Shown here: piece after piece, positions 42,125 to 52,882 of the stretch
Numbering within the stretch: the stretch's first letter is position 1
How the letters are laid out: every line of letters starts with the position of its first letter
Assembly: GCA_010023045.1 (NCBI GenBank)
Contig: RGJX01000003.1
Span: forward strand, 1-61,194
Direction of reading: 5' to 3'
DNA: 61,194 nt
Source: Actinomycetota bacterium
Lineage (GTDB): Bacteria; Actinomycetota; Actinomycetes; Nanopelagicales; Nanopelagicaceae
Made by a program: the position numbers and the translations under genes
Notes under the pieces: model-generated
The model's database searches: none
What the model was told of the DNA's origin: nothing
Seen by the model: only the letters and a program-made list of their open reading frames with translations

Positions 42125-44289
42125 TTATTTGTAATCCGATAGACGTCATAAACGCCATCAATTTTTCTAATTGAAGCAAGAACGACATCTAGATGTGATG
42201 CATCAGCCATTTCAAAAGTAAATCGAGAGATTGCCGTCTGATCCTTAGTCGTATTCACCGCCGCGTGCAGAATGTTTACTTCTTGATCGGAGAGCGCTCT
42301 TGTGATGTCAGAGAGAAGTCGGGCTCGATCGAGCGCCTCAATTTGAATATTCACGAGGAAGATTGTTTTAGCGCCGGGATCCCATGAGACTTTAACTATT
42401 CGATCACCCTGGTGGAACTTCAAATCTGCCACATTTACACAATCACTTCGATGGATACTCACGCCACTTCCTCTTGTAATGAATCCGGTAATTGGATCAC
42501 CCGGTACCGGAGTGCAGCAGCGCGCCAGTTTTATAAGCACATCTTCAACACCTTCGACATTTACTCCAGATGCGCTCCGCCTTGCAATTCTTGGCGGAGC
42601 TCCGGAACTTAGCATCTCCGTCAGAGGTGTTTCATGGGTTTCTTCAGTTCCTATTGATGCAATCAATTTTTCAACTACTGAAGATGAAGAGATATGGCCA
42701 TCACCGACCGCCGCATACAGGCTCTCTATATCTGGATAATTCAGATCATGAGCTAGTTGCAAGAGAGTCTGTCCAGCAAGAATCTTTTGAATGGGAAGTC
42801 CGGCTTTGCGCATCTGTCGAGCAATAGATTCTTTGCCAGCGTCGACCGCCTCCTCGCGGCGCTCACGTGTAAACCAAGCCTTGATCTTGGAACGAGCTCT
42901 TTGGGATTTAACGAAATTCAACCAATCCCTACTTGGGGCGGCGTTGTCCCCTTTGTTAGTAACCACTTCAATCACATCACCATTAGTCAATGGAGCTTCA
43001 AGTGATACAAGCTTCCCGTTGACTTTAGCGCCAACACACTTATTCCCTACTTCAGTATGGACTGCATAGGCAAAATCAACAGGCGTGGATCCTTGTGGAA
43101 GTGCAATCACGCTCCCCTTTGGAGTAAAGACGAAAACCTCGGGCGTTCTCAAATCAAAACGGAGCGCATCTAGAAATTCAGCGACATCGGTCGTCTCTTG
43201 TTGCCACTCATGGAGTTGTTTAAGCCATAAAACGTCAGGGGTATCTGATCCCGTGGTCTTTCCCTGTTTGTACTTCCAATGGGCTGCAATTCCGTACTCG
43301 GCACGGCGATGCATTTCATGAGTACGTATTTGAATCTCTACTGCCTTTCCAGTTGGTCCAATAACCGTGGTATGAAGCGATTGATAAAGATTGAACTTAG
43401 GCATAGCTATGTAATCTTTGAATCTTCCTGGTACTGGACTCCAGCGAGCATGAATAGCGCCAAGCACGGCGTAGCAATCACGAACATCGTTCACTAATAC
43501 TCGGATTCCAACTAGGTCATAGATATCGTTGAATTCTCTACCTCGAACGACCATTTTTTGGTAGACGCTGAAGAGATGCTTTTGTCTACCGGTTACTTTT
43601 GCATTGATACCCTCCGCAATGAGATCTTGTTCAACCGCCTTGATCACTTCATTTGTAAGCTTTTCGCGCGATGGCGAACGCTCTACTACGAGTCGTTCAA
43701 TTTCTTCAAATTTCTTCGGTTCTAGGAATTTGAATGACAGATCTTCAAGCTCCCATTTCACGGCGTTCATGCCTAGCCGGTGGGCAAGCGGAGCATAGAT
43801 GTCTAGGGTTTCACGAGCTTTACGAGCTGAGCTTTCTGGTGAGACGTATTGCCAGGTTCGCGCATTATGAAGACGATCTGCCAATTTGATAACAAGAACG
43901 CGAATGTCTTTTGCCATCGCAACAACCATTTTTCGTACGGTTTCTGCTTCGGCTGTTGGACCATAAGTAAGCCGATCAAGTTTGGTTACTCCATCAACGA
44001 GATTAGCTATCTCGTCGCCGAATTCTCTCCGAAGAAGTTCGGCCGAGTATGGGGTGTCCTCTACCGTGTCATGGAGTAAGGCTGCTGCAATCGTGTTTGG
44101 ATCTAGTCCTAGATCTGCGAGAATTTCAGCAACCGCTACCGGATGAGTTATATAGGCAGCGCCGCTTTTTCTTAATTGGCCTTCATGCGCTTGCTCTGCG
44201 CGTGCAAATGCCCGCTCGATTACTGTGATATCGGCATCTGGGTTGGCATGTCGGACTCGCTCAGCAACTGGTGCAAGTAGCGCGCTCAT
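42121..44289 (-). CDS. rsh: Bifunctional (p)ppGpp synthetase/hydrolase (RelA/SpoT homologue)
   Basis: HD motif 'ALLHDTVEDT', synthetase 'GRFKDYIAMPKFNLYQSLHT', TGS and ACT domains. Confidence 0.96.
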   Translation of the reverse strand: MSALLAPVAERVRHANPDADITVIERAFARAEQAHEGQLRKSGAAYITHPVAVAEILADLGLDPNTIAAALLHDTVEDTPYSAELLRREFGDEIANLVDGVTKLDRLTYGPTAEAETVRKMVVAMAKDIRVLVIKLADRLHNARTWQYVSPESSARKARETLDIYAPLAHRLGMNAVKWELEDLSFKFLEPKKFEEIERLVVERSPSREKLTNEVIKAVEQDLIAEGINAKVTGRQKHLFSVYQKMVVRGREFNDIYDLVGIRVLVNDVRDCYAVLGAIHARWSPVPGRFKDYIAMPKFNLYQSLHTTVIGPTGKAVEIQIRTHEMHRRAEYGIAAHWKYKQGKTTGSDTPDVLWLKQLHEWQQETTDVAEFLDALRFDLRTPEVFVFTPKGSVIALPQGSTPVDFAYAVHTEVGNKCVGAKVNGKLVSLEAPLTNGDVIEVVTNKGDNAAPSRDWLNFVKSQRARSKIKAWFTRERREEAVDAGKESIARQMRKAGLPIQKILAGQTLLQLAHDLNYPDIESLYAAVGDGHISSSSVVEKLIASIGTEETHETPLTEMLSSGAPPRIARRSASGVNVEGVEDVLIKLARCCTPVPGDPITGFITRGSGVSIHRSDCVNVADLKFHQGDRIVKVSWDPGAKTIFLVNIQIEALDRARLLSDITRALSDQEVNILHAAVNTTKDQTAISRFTFEMADASHLDVVLASIRKIDGVYDVYRITNN

Positions 44290-44303
44290 GCGCCGATTAT
44301 CCG

Positions 44304-45326
44304 CTAGCTGCGCTTTTTCCGCTTATCGCGTCGGTTCTGGATTCTCTGACTAGGTGTAGCAGAACCGCCACCTCTCGCTAGAACTCGTTGGTTGAGCGCC
44401 TTAATTGCGGGTTCGCGCTCGCGGAGCTGCACCAAGACGGGTGATGCAATGAAGATCGAAGAATAGGTTCCGGCTATAAGGCCGATAAAGAGCGCAAGTG
44501 AGAGATCTTTCAGAGTTCCTGCACCTAATAACCCAGCTCCAACAAAGAGAATCGCCGCAACCGGGAGTAAGGCAATTAGCGAAGTATTTAGTGAACGCAC
44601 GATGGTTTGATTTACTGCAAGGTTTGTGGCTTGGGCATAGGTGTAACGTCCTGTGGCCGTTATCGCCCTGGTGTTCTCTCTAACTTTATCGAAGACGACC
44701 ACCGTGTCATAAAGGGAGTAACCCAAAATAGTTAAGAATCCAATGACTGTAGAAGGCGATACCTCGAAGCCCACAAGCGCATAGATTCCAACAGTTATAA
44801 AAACATCATGAATTAACGCAACAATTGCGGCGAGTGCCATCTTTGGCTCAAAGGTCAGCGCCAGATAGATCATGATGATTACAAGGAATGCGATCAATCC
44901 TTGTAGCGCCTTTCGAGAAATCTCCTCACCCCAAGAAGGGCCCACGTTCTGGGTGTCAATAGACTCCACCGTTATTCCAAACTCCGCGGCAAGAGAATCT
45001 TGAATCGCATTCGAAAGGGATTGTTCGATCACGCCAGTTTGGATTCTGATCTTGTTATCGCCAATAGTTTGAATACGTAGCTCATTGGTATATCCAGCGC
45101 GCTCAACCGCGGAACTTGCTTGCTCGATAGTGCCATTTGGCGCAGTTACGGTAAATGAAGAACCGCCCTTAAACTCAATGGAAAGCTCTACCCCCCTTAC
45201 GCCTAGCGCAAACATCGATAGCAAGATGAAGACGGTCGAGAGTAGGTACCACTTCTTGCGACCAGCGATGATTTCAAGGGAAGTCTCGCCTCGGTAGAGT
45301 CGACCACCTAATCCACTGAATCTCAT
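44304..45326 (-). CDS. secF: Protein translocase subunit SecF
   Basis: 'VELSIEFKGGSSFTV', 'GYSLYDTVVVFDKVREN', 'VNQTIVRSLNTSLIALLPVAAIL'. Confidence 0.96.
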   Translation of the reverse strand: MRFSGLGGRLYRGETSLEIIAGRKKWYLLSTVFILLSMFALGVRGVELSIEFKGGSSFTVTAPNGTIEQASSAVERAGYTNELRIQTIGDNKIRIQTGVIEQSLSNAIQDSLAAEFGITVESIDTQNVGPSWGEEISRKALQGLIAFLVIIMIYLALTFEPKMALAAIVALIHDVFITVGIYALVGFEVSPSTVIGFLTILGYSLYDTVVVFDKVRENTRAITATGRYTYAQATNLAVNQTIVRSLNTSLIALLPVAAILFVGAGLLGAGTLKDLSLALFIGLIAGTYSSIFIASPVLVQLREREPAIKALNQRVLARGGGSATPSQRIQNRRDKRKKRS

Positions 45327-46855
45327 GACTTAACCTCCGCGGTAACAGCTTCCTTAACGATGCCAACGCTCCTTGAAGAGACTCCAGAGTACTTTGAACC
45401 ATTCTGGAAATAACTAGATCTTGCCAATAACGAAACCAATGGCTTGGTGAAGAAGAAAATAACTATCAAGTCGATAATCGTTGTTAGACCTAGCGTAAAT
45501 GCAAAGCCTTTCACGCTACCCACGGAGACTATATATAGAACTACTGCAGAGATACCGGAGACGAGGTCTGCGACAACTACAGTTCTACGTGCTCGCTGCC
45601 AACCTGTTTCTACCGCAACGCGAAGCGGTTTACCTTCGCGAATCTCATCTTTGATACGTTCGAAATAGACAATAAATGAGTCAGCCGTGACGCCGATCGC
45701 AACAATCGTTCCCGCGATTCCCGCGAGCGTAAGTGTGTAGCCAACAGACTCCGTTAAGAGAGCAAGGCTTAGTAGTACGTGCGCTGCCGCCAGAGCGAGC
45801 GAGCCAACAACCACAACGGAGAGCGCTCTGTAGTAAAGAATCGAGTAGAGAATTACTAAAAGTAACCCAAGTCCACCCGCTAATAATCCGGCGCGAAGCT
45901 GATCTCCGCCCAGGGTTGGTGAAACTTGTTGCACTTCGCCGCGATCAAATGCAAGAGGTAGGGATCCGTATTTAAGTACGTTCGCTAAATCTTGCGCTTC
46001 AAGTTGTGAGAATGAACCTGTAATTTGAGCCTGACCACCCAAGATTGCCTCGTTGATTCGTGGAGCTGAAACCACAACACCATCGAGAACTATTGCTACC
46101 TGATTTTGAGGCGCAGGAAGATTTACAACATCTTGAGTTAACTGACCAAATTTCTTCGTGCCATCACTCGTGAAATCAAGAGATACAAACCAACCGCTAA
46201 GGCTCTGGGGGTCAATTGCCGCAGTAGCCCCACTTACATCGCGACCAATTACAACAGCCGGAGCAAGTACATACCTTGCTACGCCGTTGCGATCGCAAGT
46301 TACGAGAACGGATTCAGGTTGGTCAATGGAGGCATTTGAATCAAAAGCGGTGCAATCAAGAGAAGTAAATCGAGCTTGATCTTCAGCAGAGATATTTAGT
46401 CCTGAAACCAATTCAGCATCGTTAGGTGTTGGAACTGATCCGGCCTCAACTAAAACTTGGCGAAAACGTAATTCTGCGGTCTGGCCAACTAAATCCACTA
46501 TTCGTCTACCGGTCTCCCCCGGCACAGCAATAACAATCTGGCGATTTGTGCCAGTTCCTTCTGCGGTTACTTCGCTTTCAGCAACGCCTAACGAATCCAC
46601 GCGCTGACGAATAATCGATACGGCCTGGTTAATAGCTTCCGGCGTAACCTGTCCGGTATCCCCATCCTGAATTCTGGGCTGGAGGGTGACGCTTGTTCCA
46701 CCACGAAGATCCAAACCGAGGTTTATTGAGGTAGCGCCAAGAGATATTGCAACTCCACCGAGTATTGCTGTTAGGAGCAGAGTAATGAAGAGAGTTCTGC
46801 CGGGGCGCGCCTTTTTGGCATCGCCTGAAGTGCGCTGGGGGGTTCCGTAGGACAT
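45323..46855 (-). CDS. secD: Protein translocase subunit SecD
   Basis: 'INLGLDLRGGTSVTLQP', 'GVVVSAPRINEAILGGQAQITGSF', 'GIAGTIVAIGVTADSFIVYFERIKDE'; ATG at 46855 preferred, as 46939 lies inside ruvB. Confidence 0.95.
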   Translation of the reverse strand: MSYGTPQRTSGDAKKARPGRTLFITLLLTAILGGVAISLGATSINLGLDLRGGTSVTLQPRIQDGDTGQVTPEAINQAVSIIRQRVDSLGVAESEVTAEGTGTNRQIVIAVPGETGRRIVDLVGQTAELRFRQVLVEAGSVPTPNDAELVSGLNISAEDQARFTSLDCTAFDSNASIDQPESVLVTCDRNGVARYVLAPAVVIGRDVSGATAAIDPQSLSGWFVSLDFTSDGTKKFGQLTQDVVNLPAPQNQVAIVLDGVVVSAPRINEAILGGQAQITGSFSQLEAQDLANVLKYGSLPLAFDRGEVQQVSPTLGGDQLRAGLLAGGLGLLLVILYSILYYRALSVVVVGSLALAAAHVLLSLALLTESVGYTLTLAGIAGTIVAIGVTADSFIVYFERIKDEIREGKPLRVAVETGWQRARRTVVVADLVSGISAVVLYIVSVGSVKGFAFTLGLTTIIDLIVIFFFTKPLVSLLARSSYFQNGSKYSGVSSRSVGIVKEAVTAEVKS

Positions 46856-46866
46856 GAGGCGAGAGT

Positions 46867-47907
46867 CTACTTTTCTAATTCTTCGCTGTCGAAAAGCCCT
46901 GGGGTTTGGGGTGGCGGAGTTTTTCCAAGGTGTTTCCACGCTAATGCGGTGGCAGCGCGACCCCTTGGTGAGCGAACCATAAAACCAGATCGAACGAGAA
47001 AGGGCTCAGCCATTGATTCAACAGTTTCGCGCTCCTCTCCAACAGCCATCGCAAGAGTATTTAAACCAACAGGTCCTCCAGCAAATTGCTCGATCAACGC
47101 CCGCAAAATTGCTAGATCCAATCTATCCAATCCTTTTTGATCTACTTCATAAATATCGAGCGCCTTTAGAGTCATCTTTCCTGAAACTGAACCATCACCA
47201 TGTACTTGGGCGTAGTCCCGAACTCTTCGCAGTAAACGATTGGCAATTCTTGGAGTTCCGCGAGAGCGCTTTCCTAATTCGCTAATTGCCGGCTCCTCAA
47301 TCCTCACTCCAAGTAGAGCAGCACTTCTCCTTACAATTAATTCAATTTCTTCCGCTTCGTAGTAATCCAAATGCGCTGTAAAACCAAATCTATCTCGCAA
47401 CGGTGCTGGAAGAAGTCCAGCCCGAGTAGTGGCTCCGACAAGGGTGAAATGCGGGAGACTTAACGGAATTGCCGTTGCACCTGGGCCTTTTCCTACGACA
47501 ACGTCGACCCGAAAATCCTCCATTGCCATGTACAACATTTCTTCGGCTGGTCGTGCTAATCGATGTATCTCATCTAAAAATAGAATTTCACCTTCCACAA
47601 GGGATGAAAGAATTGACGCCAAATCTCCCGCGTGCGTAATCGCAGGACCACTCGATATTCTTATCGGTGCTCCCATTTCTTGAGCAACAATCATTGCAAG
47701 AGTCGTTTTTCCCAATCCCGGCGGACCAGAGAGCAGAATGTGATCGGCGGGCGCTTTCCTGTCCCGCGCGGCCCTAAGAAGAAGACTTACCTGTTCACGT
47801 ACTCGATGCTGTCCGATAAATTCAGATAAATCTTGCGGTCGTAACGCTTGTTCGGCGGTGAATTCTTCTGCGCTTAAGTTCTCATCGAGAAAGTCTGGTT
47901 CTGTCAT
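46867..47907 (-). CDS. ruvB: Holliday junction branch migration helicase RuvB
   Basis: '[22 protein letters not shown]', '[22 protein letters not shown]', 'LFLDEIHRL'. Confidence 0.98.
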   Translation of the reverse strand: MTEPDFLDENLSAEEFTAEQALRPQDLSEFIGQHRVREQVSLLLRAARDRKAPADHILLSGPPGLGKTTLAMIVAQEMGAPIRISSGPAITHAGDLASILSSLVEGEILFLDEIHRLARPAEEMLYMAMEDFRVDVVVGKGPGATAIPLSLPHFTLVGATTRAGLLPAPLRDRFGFTAHLDYYEAEEIELIVRRSAALLGVRIEEPAISELGKRSRGTPRIANRLLRRVRDYAQVHGDGSVSGKMTLKALDIYEVDQKGLDRLDLAILRALIEQFAGGPVGLNTLAMAVGEERETVESMAEPFLVRSGFMVRSPRGRAATALAWKHLGKTPPPQTPGLFDSEELEK

Positions 47908-48497
47908 CTTGAATTCCGGGAATTCGCCAGCGTCTTTCGTAGCAACTCTGAAATCTCGAGCGATGCTGGGTCTGCATCCAAGCTCTTCAATGTTTGTTCG
48001 ATACTACGTTCGGCATCCTTTGTGGAGTATCCAAGCGAAGTTAGAGCATCCGTCAACGAATCTCTCCATCTTCCACTTGTTGTTCCTTTCGACTTTCCAG
48101 TGTTGTAACGCTCTCGTAGTTCCAAAATAATTCTTGAAGCTACTTTCTTTCCAATTCCCGGAACCTGTTCTAGCGCTAATTGATCCCCACTTCCGATGAT
48201 GTTTTGTAGTTCTTCAGGTGAAAAAGTATTAAGTAATGAGTGCGCAACCTTTGGCCCAATACCGGTCACGCTCTGTAACTCTTCAAAGAGGTTTCGCGCT
48301 GCTGAATTTTTATATCCATAGAGCTTCCAAGAATCTTCTCGGACCACCAGTGAGGTGAAGAGCTCAATCTCATCTCCGACTTTCGTCCTACTCGTGATTT
48401 CGGGGGCAACATTTACTTCATAACCCAAACCAGAAACGCTCACAACAATAGAGGTGAGACGCACCTCGAGTATTCGGCCAGAAATCTGAGATATCAA
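47904..48497 (-). CDS. ruvA: Holliday junction DNA helicase RuvA
   Basis: '[25 protein letters not shown]', '[19 protein letters not shown]'. Confidence 0.96.
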   Translation of the reverse strand: MISQISGRILEVRLTSIVVSVSGLGYEVNVAPEITSRTKVGDEIELFTSLVVREDSWKLYGYKNSAARNLFEELQSVTGIGPKVAHSLLNTFSPEELQNIIGSGDQLALEQVPGIGKKVASRIILELRERYNTGKSKGTTSGRWRDSLTDALTSLGYSTKDAERSIEQTLKSLDADPASLEISELLRKTLANSRNSR

Positions 48498-49060
48498 TTC
48501 TTGCTCCGCCTTCTCTGCAAATTAGACTCTCTTAGTTCTCCCAAGCGGGCTCGCTCCTTCTTTACTGCACTGGCAAGTGACTCTGCAGATGAACCGCGCC
48601 AATGATGGCAGATTGCCAGGGCTAGCGCATCGGTAGTGTCAACTGGCTTTGGCACTTCCTTCAATCCGAGAATTTTGACAACCATCTGCGCTACTTGAGC
48701 TTTATCAGCCCGACCAGATCCCGTAACTGCCGCCTTCACTTCAGTTGGAGTATGTAATGCAATCGGCAAACCACTCTTTGCCGCAAGGAGTAGCGCAACT
48801 CCAGCTGCTTGGCCGGTGGCCATGGCGGTTCGAACATTAAGTTGCGAGAAGACTCTCTCGACTGCGATGGCGTGTGGGGAGACTTTCTGTATCCACTCAT
48901 TTAAAGCCGAATCCAGAGACAACAGTCGTTCTTCAAGTGGAGCAGCAGATTCAGTGCGGATGACTCCGTAGTCAACGAGGCGCAATTTCTTACCCTGTTG
49001 TGATTCAACCACGCCGATTCCGCAGCGAGTTAACCCCGGATCGATGCCTAGTACGCGCAT
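48494..49060 (-). CDS. ruvC: Crossover junction endodeoxyribonuclease RuvC
   Basis: 'VLGIDPGLTRCGIGVVE', 'AVERVFSQLNVRTAMATGQAAGVA', 'DTTDALALAICH'. Confidence 0.97.
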   Translation of the reverse strand: MRVLGIDPGLTRCGIGVVESQQGKKLRLVDYGVIRTESAAPLEERLLSLDSALNEWIQKVSPHAIAVERVFSQLNVRTAMATGQAAGVALLLAAKSGLPIALHTPTEVKAAVTGSGRADKAQVAQMVVKILGLKEVPKPVDTTDALALAICHHWRGSSAESLASAVKKERARLGELRESNLQRRRSKN

Positions 49061-49091
49061 ACGGGAAGCCTAATTATCTAGGGAGTTTTGA

Positions 49092-49853
49092 CTAAGCCAG
49101 GCTCGCCATGACCTCGTCAGAAACATCAAAATTTCCGTAGACATTCTGAACATCTTCGAGATCTTCGATTGCATCAATCAATTCGAAGACCGATCTTGCG
49201 ATCTCGGCATCCACGCTGACGGAGACTGTTGGGAGAAACGAAACATCGGCAGACTCATATTCAATTCCAGCGCGTTTGAGCGCATCTCGGGCAGTTGAAA
49301 GTGCAGTTGGTGAAGTCACAACTTCGAAGTTTTCTCCCAAATCATTAACTTCCTCAGCTCCAGCTTCTAGTACAACTTCTAGCAGATCATCCTCAGACAC
49401 TTCTCTTCCAACTTGCTGCTTCTTTACAATGAGGACGCCCTTACGATTGAACATATAGGCAACAGAGCCTGGATCTGCAATGGTGCCACCGTTTCGAGTT
49501 ACAGCTACTCGCACATCAGAAGCCACTCGATTGCGATTATCTGAAAGACACTCAATTAGGAACGCCACTCCGCCCGGTCCATAACCTTCATACATAATCG
49601 TTTCGTAATTTGAGCCACCTGCTTCGGCGCCAGAAGCGCGCTTAAGTGCTCTATCGATATTTTCGCTTGGGACAGAATTCTTCTTCGCCTTCGCTATCGC
49701 ATCATAAAGAGTTGGATTACCGGCTGGATCTGCGCCACCATTTCGAGCCGCAACTTCGATTGCCTTGATGTGTTTGGCAAACGCCTTAGACCGTTTCGAA
49801 TCGATCAGCGCTTTCTTTCGTTTGATCGTCGCCCATTTGGAGTGACCGGACAT
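49092..49853 (-). CDS. YebC/PmpR family protein
   Basis: '[43 protein letters not shown]', '[22 protein letters not shown]'. Confidence 0.97.
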   Translation of the reverse strand: MSGHSKWATIKRKKALIDSKRSKAFAKHIKAIEVAARNGGADPAGNPTLYDAIAKAKKNSVPSENIDRALKRASGAEAGGSNYETIMYEGYGPGGVAFLIECLSDNRNRVASDVRVAVTRNGGTIADPGSVAYMFNRKGVLIVKKQQVGREVSEDDLLEVVLEAGAEEVNDLGENFEVVTSPTALSTARDALKRAGIEYESADVSFLPTVSVSVDAEIARSVFELIDAIEDLEDVQNVYGNFDVSDEVMASLA

Positions 49854-50449
49854 CAGACACCGACTCGTAAAGCTCTAGAACAAATCGTCTCAACGAAATA
49901 ACGATGAATCCGATTATCGCTAGTAAGTTCTGGGTGGAAGGAAGTTGCCAATAGATTTTTACTACGTACCGCCACAGGGTGGCCATCAATCTGTGCCAAG
50001 ACTTCAACGCCTTCGCCACAATCCTCAATCCAAGGTGCTCGAATAAAGATCGCTCGGAATTTAGGGCCAGTAATTCCTTTAAATTCGATATCACTCTCAA
50101 AAGAATCTACTTGGCGTCCAAAGGCATTGCGCCGTGCGGTCACATTTAGTCCACCAAAGCTCTCTTGGCCAACAATCGCATCCAAAACGCGATCTGCGAG
50201 AAGAATTAATCCAGCACAAGATCCATAAACAGGCATTCCCGTTCTTATTCGCTCTTGAAGTGTTTCGAAAAGACCGAAGGCTCTAGCTAATTTACTTATT
50301 GTGGTGGATTCTCCGCCTGGAATAACCAGCGCCTGTACGCTCTCAAGCTCGCTTAAGGTTCTTACTTCAATCGCTCCAACGCCACAATCACTTAACGCGC
50401 TTATGTGCTCTCGTACATCGCCTTGGAGCGCGAGGACTCCAACAATCAC
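49853..50449 (-). CDS. pdxT: PLP synthase glutaminase subunit
   Basis: '[16 protein letters not shown]', '[14 protein letters not shown]', '[12 protein letters not shown]', 'FHPELTSD'. Confidence 0.97.
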   Translation of the reverse strand: MIVGVLALQGDVREHISALSDCGVGAIEVRTLSELESVQALVIPGGESTTISKLARAFGLFETLQERIRTGMPVYGSCAGLILLADRVLDAIVGQESFGGLNVTARRNAFGRQVDSFESDIEFKGITGPKFRAIFIRAPWIEDCGEGVEVLAQIDGHPVAVRSKNLLATSFHPELTSDNRIHRYFVETICSRALRVGV

Positions 50450-50454
50450 AGTCT

Positions 50455-51348
50455 TTACCAGCCCCGTTCAGCTAGACGATGCGGTACTGGAATATCAGCA
50501 ACATTAATGCCAACCATCGCTTCGCCAAGTCCGCGTGATTGTTCAGCAACGACCTTTGGATCGTTGTAAAAGGTTACTGATTTAACAATTGCGGAAGCGC
50601 GCTTAGCTGGATCTCCGCTCTTAAAGATTCCCGAGCCAACGAATACTCCATCTGCTCCAAGTTGCATCATCATCGCTGCGTCGGCAGGAGTTGCAATTCC
50701 GCCGGCAGTAAAGAGAACGACGGGTAATTTGCCGGTCTGCGCTACTTCTTTTACAAGATCGTATGGCGCCTGAAGCTCTTTGGCCGCAACATATAACTCA
50801 TCTTCGCGCATCGAGGTGAGTCTGCGAATCTCATCTGAGATTGAGCGCATATGAGTTGTGGCATTTGAGACGTCGCCCGTTCCAGCTTCTCCTTTGGAGC
50901 GAATCATCGCCGCACCTTCATTTATGCGCCGTAACGCCTCACCAAGATTTGTAGCGCCGCATACAAAAGGAACAGTGAAGTTCCATTTATCAATGTGATG
51001 TGTGTAATCCGCAGGGGTTAGTACTTCAGATTCATCAATGTAATCCACTCCAATGGCTTGGAGAATTTGAGCTTCCACGAAATGCCCAATACGTGCTTTT
51101 GCCATTACCGGAATTGAGACAGTGGCTTGAATCTCAGCGATCATGTCTGGGTCGGACATTCTTGCTACGCCACCTTGCGCGCGGATATCGGCAGGCACTC
51201 GTTCCAACGCCATTACCGCGACCGCGCCAGCGTCTTCGGCAATCTTCGCCTGATCAGCGTTGACTACATCCATAATCACGCCGCCCTTGAGCATCTCGGC
51301 CATTCCCCGCTTTACGCGCGATGTACCGGTTAAATGAGTCTCAGCCAT
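50455..51348 (-). CDS. pdxS: PLP synthase, lyase subunit
   Basis: '[45 protein letters not shown]'. Confidence 0.98.
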   Translation of the reverse strand: MAETHLTGTSRVKRGMAEMLKGGVIMDVVNADQAKIAEDAGAVAVMALERVPADIRAQGGVARMSDPDMIAEIQATVSIPVMAKARIGHFVEAQILQAIGVDYIDESEVLTPADYTHHIDKWNFTVPFVCGATNLGEALRRINEGAAMIRSKGEAGTGDVSNATTHMRSISDEIRRLTSMREDELYVAAKELQAPYDLVKEVAQTGKLPVVLFTAGGIATPADAAMMMQLGADGVFVGSGIFKSGDPAKRASAIVKSVTFYNDPKVVAEQSRGLGEAMVGINVADIPVPHRLAERGW

Positions 51349-51390
51349 GGCCGGATTCTACTTAATTTCCCTAAACGGGCGAGTTCGCCT

Positions 51391-52398
51391 CTATTTGCCG
51401 TTGGAATCCTTGACGAGCGGATATGAAATCTCGGGTTCTTGATCGGTTAGGAAAATCCAGACCTGGCCGGTTGCAAAGTATGCCGGCTCCCCGTTTTCTA
51501 AAGTCCAACTAGTCGGGGATGTTGCACTCGCGCGTTTCCAAATCATCGGTGTGATGGTTCCGTCTCGTAGTAATAACGCCTTTCCAGCTCCAATTACATT
51601 TGTCTTTGGAGTTACTCCCCCGAATTTATCTCCGTACTCTGAAGGTTTGATCTCGGCAAATTGGATTACTAGATTATTTGAACCAAGTTGTAAACCAGAT
51701 TTAGCGAGATTGGGCTCACCATCGAAATTTAAGAGAAAGCGCTGCTCTTCTTCATTCCAGAGCGCTTCATAGGATGCATTGGGCCAATTCACTTTCACTC
51801 GCAAGACAGGTTTCGCTAACTCACTCAATTCGCCATGTGTCCAGCCAACAGGCTTTACCAAATCCACGCTCTCTGCTTTATCCAAAAGAAGTGGGATTCG
51901 AACCATCATCGAGTAAGGCGCAATCCTCTCTGGGTCATTGAAGTAAATCGACGGTGGATTACGTTCCGCACTTAAGTTCTCGAGATTTGCAGCCGCGATT
52001 ACAGGACGCAACTTGCTCTGAGCCCCGCTATACATAAAGCCAACCCGACCGAATTGGGCCAAGATGTCTATATCTGAAATCCGTGCCGATCTAATCGGGC
52101 CAACTTGCTCTGGATAATTTGAACTATATATCCCCATCAATCGCGTCAATCCAGCTTCAACCTGGGTAATGATCACAACGTCGGCCTTCTCAACTCCTTC
52201 TTGTGGATGTGCAGCGCGCGTATCATCGAATTTGATCGCTATAACTTTTCCATTGCTGCCTACCTCACCAGTAAGAACATTTCGCTCTGGTTCTGGGGTA
52301 GGTTCCATGAATGGCAGATTCGACAGTGAGCAACTAGTAAGGCTAAGTGCTGTTAGAAGCGGAAGAAGTGAAATCTTAAGGGACTTAAAGAACATCAT
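51391..52398 (-). CDS. DUF3048 domain-containing lipoprotein
   Basis: Signal with lipobox LTSC; 'AIKFDDTRAAHPQEGVEKADVVIITQVEAGLTRLMGIYSSNYPEQVGPIRSARISDI'; start near 52398 preferred. Confidence 0.88.
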   Translation of the reverse strand: MMFFKSLKISLLPLLTALSLTSCSLSNLPFMEPTPEPERNVLTGEVGSNGKVIAIKFDDTRAAHPQEGVEKADVVIITQVEAGLTRLMGIYSSNYPEQVGPIRSARISDIDILAQFGRVGFMYSGAQSKLRPVIAAANLENLSAERNPPSIYFNDPERIAPYSMMVRIPLLLDKAESVDLVKPVGWTHGELSELAKPVLRVKVNWPNASYEALWNEEEQRFLLNFDGEPNLAKSGLQLGSNNLVIQFAEIKPSEYGDKFGGVTPKTNVIGAGKALLLRDGTITPMIWKRASATSPTSWTLENGEPAYFATGQVWIFLTDQEPEISYPLVKDSNGK

Positions 52399-52882
52399 CT
52401 TCAAAAGGATAAGTGATAGGAAGCGGCGCTCTTCCAGCAAGGCGAAAAGCCCGAATTATGAGTTTTTCCCGACGTTTGCGGGTAGCAGTGACTGATTCTT
52501 GATGGATTGCAATTGCCGTGCGTAAGCGATCAGTTATTGAATCTAACTCGCTAAAAATTTCTGGGTATAACTCAGGTATGTCGCTCTCTTGCCGTAAAAG
52601 CTTTAGCGCCTCCGAGAGTCCACTCTCGGCTTCGCTTCGCTCCGAGATTTCGGCATCACGAGCTTGATGGGCTGCTGAAGTCAATAAAAGATTAGTAGCG
52701 GGATCTACCTCGTTTAAATGCGCAATCTCGCCTGCAAGAGCAGCGCGTCGCTGGAGAATTGAATCTAGATTAGCCCAAGAAGTCTCGACCCTATGATGTA
52801 GCCGATCTAACCTGTTTGCCGAAAACGTCAAGTACCAGATAAACGCTAGAGTTATAAGCAGTCCGATAATGAACTCACTCAA
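52385..52882 (-). CDS. Conserved membrane-anchored protein of unknown function (LemA-like helical layout)
   Basis: N-terminal TM then helical 'RLDRLHHRVETSWANLDSILQRRAALAGEIA'; directly downstream of pimA. Confidence 0.6.
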   Translation of the reverse strand: MSEFIIGLLITLAFIWYLTFSANRLDRLHHRVETSWANLDSILQRRAALAGEIAHLNEVDPATNLLLTSAAHQARDAEISERSEAESGLSEALKLLRQESDIPELYPEIFSELDSITDRLRTAIAIHQESVTATRKRREKLIIRAFRLAGRAPLPITYPFEDDVL

